Below are positions 4,644 through 7,056 of a stretch of DNA of 7,056 nucleotides, piece by piece. The first letter of the stretch is position 1; each line of letters begins with the position of its first letter. The stretch covers positions 1-7,056 of the forward strand of contig CALPSU020000133.1 of NCBI GenBank assembly GCA_943326315.2. Direction: 5' to 3'. The position numbers and the translations under genes were made by a program. The notes beneath the pieces were generated by a model that was not told where the DNA came from, did no database searches, and was given only the letters and a program-made list of their open reading frames with translations. The DNA is from Chryseobacterium gleum (GTDB lineage Bacteria; Bacteroidota; Bacteroidia; Flavobacteriales_D; Crocinitomicaceae).

Positions 4644-5279
4644 ATGTTAGAAAATATATCAGGATCAAGTCTAAAAGAGCAATTTCAATCAAATGAAAAA
4701 CTTCGTTTAACTACTTATATTGTAGGTGGATTAGCAGTTATTACATTGGGTTATTTCTTATACAAACAATTTATATGGGGTCCATCTAATGAAAAGTCAA
4801 AAGCTGCATACTTTGAAGGATTAAATTATGCTGATAAAGATTCTACAGATGCGGCGATCGAAACTTTAAAACCAATTGTAAAAAAATACGACGGGAAAAT
4901 TGGAGGAGAAATTGCTCAATTCACATACGCACGTCAGTTAATGGCTAAAGGACAATTTGCAAAAGCAATTGAAGAGTTAGAAGGTGTAAAAGTTGAAGAT
5001 ACATATGTTTCAGTAATGGCAATTGGATTACAAGGTGATTGCAAAAGTGAAATGAAAAAATACGAAGAAGCTGCTTCATTATATATCAAAGCTGCTGAAA
5101 AACAAGATAATGATTTCACAACACCAACCTATTTATTCAAAGCTGCATTCTGTGCTGAAAAAGTAAATGATTACAATACAGCAGTAGATCTTTATAAAAA
5201 AATAGAAGATAATTACTCTGATTTTGCAAATCAAAAATCAATTAAAAAATATATAGCGAGAGCTACAAAAATAAAATAA
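4644..5279 (+). CDS. Membrane-anchored tetratricopeptide repeat (TPR) protein
   Basis: Protein of 211 residues with a short N-terminal segment, one hydrophobic membrane segment TTYIVGGLAVITLGYFLY (about 23-40) and a C-terminal helical-repeat domain. TPR-like units can be seen at about 87-115 (with LMAKGQFAKAIEELE), 121-152 (KKYEEAASLYIKAAE) and 161-192 (NDYNTAVDLYKKIED). The uncleaved N-terminal anchor plus TPR layout resembles YfgM-type proteins, with the TPR part probably in the periplasm, but topology and partner are not shown by the sequence. I chose the ATG at 4644. The frame stays open to a TTG at 4596, but that TTG is the -33 promoter element and the extra codons cross the -7 box. The stop is 4 bp from ribH, so the two are co-transcribed, although no functional link to riboflavin synthesis is evident. 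Confidence 0.85.
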   Translation: MLENISGSSLKEQFQSNEKLRLTTYIVGGLAVITLGYFLYKQFIWGPSNEKSKAAYFEGLNYADKDSTDAAIETLKPIVKKYDGKIGGEIAQFTYARQLMAKGQFAKAIEELEGVKVEDTYVSVMAIGLQGDCKSEMKKYEEAASLYIKAAEKQDNDFTTPTYLFKAAFCAEKVNDYNTAVDLYKKIEDNYSDFANQKSIKKYIARATKIK

Positions 5280-5283
5280 CATT

Positions 5284-5808
5284 ATGGCTACTGCAAATCG
5301 CAATTTGTCAGAATACAATAAGGACTTTGTTCCAAATGGTGCCGATTTTAGAATCGGCATTGTTGTTTCTGAATGGAATGATTCTATCACATTAAATCTT
5401 TTAAAAGGAGCAAAACAAGCATTATTAGAAAATGGTGTAAAAGAAGAAAACATTTTAATTCGTTTTGTGCCAGGTGCATTTGAGCTACCACTAGGTGCCC
5501 AATATATGTGCGAATTCACTGAAGTTGACGGAGTAATTGCCATAGGAGTTGTAATTCAAGGTGAAACAAAACATTTCGACTTTGTATGCGACGGAGCTAC
5601 TCAAGGGATAAAAGATGTGAATTTACAATACAATACTCCTGTTGCATTCTGCTTATTAACAGATAACAATATTCAACAATCAATTGATAGATCAGGCGGT
5701 AAATACGGGAATAAAGGTATTGAATGCGCAATAGCTTGCATGAAAATGGTAGGATTAAAAAAAGATTTTGAATCGAATAGTAAAGACGCGAAGCATAATC
5801 AAAATTAA
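5284..5808 (+). CDS. ribH: 6,7-dimethyl-8-ribityllumazine synthase
   Basis: Catalyses the penultimate step of riboflavin synthesis: condensation of 5-amino-6-ribitylamino-uracil with 3,4-dihydroxy-2-butanone 4-phosphate to give lumazine. The protein has 174 residues. Visible active-site elements are SEWN (29-32) with the aromatic Trp31 that stacks on the substrate, PGAFELP (63-69), GVVIQGETKHFDFVC (88-102) with the likely catalytic His97, and SIDRSGGKYGNKG (133-145) with phosphate-binding Arg136. Family members are usually about 155-165 residues and assemble as pentamers or 60-meric shells. This one has about 20 extra N-terminal residues and a polar tail after about residue 160. It is the second gene of the operon with the TPR gene. 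No FMN riboswitch is visible upstream, and no other rib gene is in the window. Confidence 0.97.
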   Translation: MATANRNLSEYNKDFVPNGADFRIGIVVSEWNDSITLNLLKGAKQALLENGVKEENILIRFVPGAFELPLGAQYMCEFTEVDGVIAIGVVIQGETKHFDFVCDGATQGIKDVNLQYNTPVAFCLLTDNNIQQSIDRSGGKYGNKGIECAIACMKMVGLKKDFESNSKDAKHNQN

Positions 5809-5820
5809 CTGATCAGACTT

Positions 5821-5849
5821 TAGAATGTTAGACAATAGAAATTAGACTT
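5821..5849. repeat. Short TAGA-type heptamer repeat between ribH and glmM
   Basis: Units TAGAATGT, TAGACAA, TAGAAAT and TAGACTT follow one another at 7-8 bp intervals in the 83-bp spacer 5809-5891. This resembles the heptamer tract upstream of recF. Next to it is the small dyad ATGAT-N5-ATCAT at 5852-5866. I see no TAnnTTTG promoter here, so glmM may be read through from ribH. Confidence 0.4.
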
Positions 5850-5891
5850 CCATGATCTAAAATCATTTTAAAAACACTAAAAATATTCAAT

Positions 5892-7056
5892 ATGACACTT
5901 ATAAAATCAATTTCAGGCATTAGGGGAACCATCGGAGGAAAAGTGAATGAAGGTTTAACTCCAATTGATGCAGTAAAATTTGCAGCAGCATACGGGACTT
6001 GGTTAATCAATAGAAATACTCAAAATAAATTAAAAGTTATTGTTGGCCGTGATGCAAGAATTTCTGGTCAAATGATATCTGATTTAGTAATTTCAACATT
6101 GATTGGTTTAGGTATTGATGTTGTAAATTTAGGTTTATCAACTACACCTACAGTTGAAGTTGCTGTAACAATGGAAAATGCTCAAGGTGGAATTATTTTA
6201 ACTGCGAGTCATAATCCAAAACAATGGAATGCATTAAAACTGTTAAACGAAAAAGGTGAATTTATTTCAGGTGCAGATGGTGAGGAAGTATTATTAATTG
6301 CAGAAAAAGAATCATTCAATTTTGCTGAAGTTGACGACTTAGGGAAGATAACAGAAACGGACGAATATTTACAAAAACATATCGATGCAATTTTAGCTTT
6401 GCCTTTAGTTGATAAAAAAGCAATTGAACAAGCTAATTTCAAAATTGTTGTGGATGCTGTAAATTCTACTGGAGGAATATTTGTGCCAGCAATGTTAGAA
6501 GCTTTAGGGGTTAAAAATATTACAAAGTTATATTGTGATCCAACAGGTCATTTTCCTCATAATCCTGAACCTCTACCTGAACATTTAACTGATTTAGCAG
6601 ATAAGATCAAAGAAGTTGGAGCAGATATAGGAATAACTGTTGATCCAGATGTTGATCGTTTAGCGCTTGTTTGCGAAGATGGTTCTATGTTTGGTGAAGA
6701 ATACACTTTGGTGGCCGTAGCAGATTACGTTCTTACACATACTCCTGGTTCTACTGTATCTAATTTATCCTCCACTCGTGCTTTAAGAGACATAACAGAA
6801 GCAAGAGGATTACTTTATTCAGCTGCTGCAGTTGGTGAAGTAAATGTTGTCGCAAAAATGAAAGAAACAAATGCTGTAATTGGAGGTGAAGGAAATGGAG
6901 GTATAATTTACCCAGATTTACATTATGGTCGTGATTCATTAGTCGGTATTGCATTATTTTTATCGCACTTAGCACATAAAAAAATGAAAGTTTCTACTCT
7001 ACGTGATAGCTACCCAACATATACAATTTCAAAAAATAAGATCGAGTTAACTCCAT
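5892..7056 (+). CDS. glmM: Phosphoglucosamine mutase (alpha-D-phosphohexomutase superfamily), 3' end beyond the window
   Basis: Converts glucosamine-6-phosphate to glucosamine-1-phosphate for UDP-GlcNAc, and so for peptidoglycan and lipopolysaccharide synthesis. The first 388 codons are visible and open to the right edge, so only the C-terminal phosphate-binding domain (usually total about 450-465 residues) is cut. The start MTLIKSISGIRGTIGG has the GIRG sugar-phosphate motif. The phosphorylated serine is Ser106 in TASHNP (104-109), the Mg-binding loop is DPDVDR (251-256) and the sugar-recognition loop is GGEGNGG (331-337). This loop differs from the GEQSGH of proteobacterial GlmM and resembles the archaeal-like form that Bacteroidota use. 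A phosphomannomutase or phosphoglucomutase activity therefore cannot be fully excluded. Same strand as ribH, 83 bp downstream, with no clear promoter of its own. Confidence 0.93.
   Translation, partial: MTLIKSISGIRGTIGGKVNEGLTPIDAVKFAAAYGTWLINRNTQNKLKVIVGRDARISGQMISDLVISTLIGLGIDVVNLGLSTTPTVEVAVTMENAQGGIILTASHNPKQWNALKLLNEKGEFISGADGEEVLLIAEKESFNFAEVDDLGKITETDEYLQKHIDAILALPLVDKKAIEQANFKIVVDAVNSTGGIFVPAMLEALGVKNITKLYCDPTGHFPHNPEPLPEHLTDLADKIKEVGADIGITVDPDVDRLALVCEDGSMFGEEYTLVAVADYVLTHTPGSTVSNLSSTRALRDITEARGLLYSAAAVGEVNVVAKMKETNAVIGGEGNGGIIYPDLHYGRDSLVGIALFLSHLAHKKMKVSTLRDSYPTYTISKNKIELTP

Noticed and set aside
4934..5119. Minus-strand open frame opposite the TPR gene
   Set aside because: Antisense shadow of a well-supported gene; the translation is low-complexity without family features.
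5238..5543. Minus-strand open frame of 101 codons opposite the TPR-ribH junction
   Set aside because: It overlaps conserved ribH codons on the opposite strand and has no start context or domain.
5852..5866. ATGAT-N5-ATCAT dyad downstream of ribH as a terminator
   Set aside because: The 5-bp AT-rich stem is too weak for a confident call and glmM lacks an obvious promoter, so read-through is equally plausible.
5809..5891. FMN riboswitch or other structured leader linked to ribH
   Set aside because: No RFN-like conserved blocks occur here or upstream of the TPR-ribH operon, whose predicted leader is only about 15 nt.
5828..6975. Three minus-strand open frames opposite the ribH-glmM spacer and glmM
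   Set aside because: They are antisense to the phosphoglucosamine mutase gene, whose motifs are intact; leucine- and serine-rich shadow translations only.

Overview
The window is low-GC DNA that I assign to the Bacteroidota, most likely a member of the Flavobacteriales. The grounds are the protein types, the almost complete absence of strong Shine-Dalgarno sequences, and several upstream octamers matching TAnnTTTG, the -7 element of Bacteroidota promoters. Genus and species cannot be read from the sequence. I see no mobile elements, CRISPR array, tRNA or rRNA. The gene content is mostly housekeeping; I found no convincing new multi-gene system, and the notable signals lie in the intergenic DNA.

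Left part (1-1700): a peroxide-response locus. A 2-Cys peroxiredoxin (minus strand, cut by the left edge) and a small dimeric alpha/beta-barrel (ABM-like) protein face away from a divergent LysR-type regulator. That regulator carries both redox cysteines of OxyR. The 85-bp divergent spacer holds two overlapping long inverted repeats on the predicted oxyR promoter, and the peroxiredoxin promoter has a LysR-style ATAC-N11-GTAT box centred on its -7 element. The simplest reading is an autoregulated OxyR that controls the peroxidase and perhaps the small protein.

Middle part (1650-3010): oxyR ends in a hexanucleotide repeat encoding a Val-Glu/Ile-Glu tail. The repeat also forms one arm of a long hairpin shared with the convergent family-3 O-methyltransferase gene. 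A spacer with a 12-bp palindrome and a CTCTGTG-type repeat leads to a SpoU-class RNA methyltransferase gene that looks leaderless.

Right part (3012-7056): recF and dciA (DUF721, DnaB-helicase loader family) form a minus-strand operon with a 4-bp gap. Divergent from it are a membrane-anchored TPR protein and ribH (lumazine synthase), also 4 bp apart, followed by glmM (phosphoglucosamine mutase), which runs off the right edge. Start codons were re-chosen for recF, dciA and the TPR gene. In each case the longest open frame runs upstream into a promoter or a neighbouring gene.
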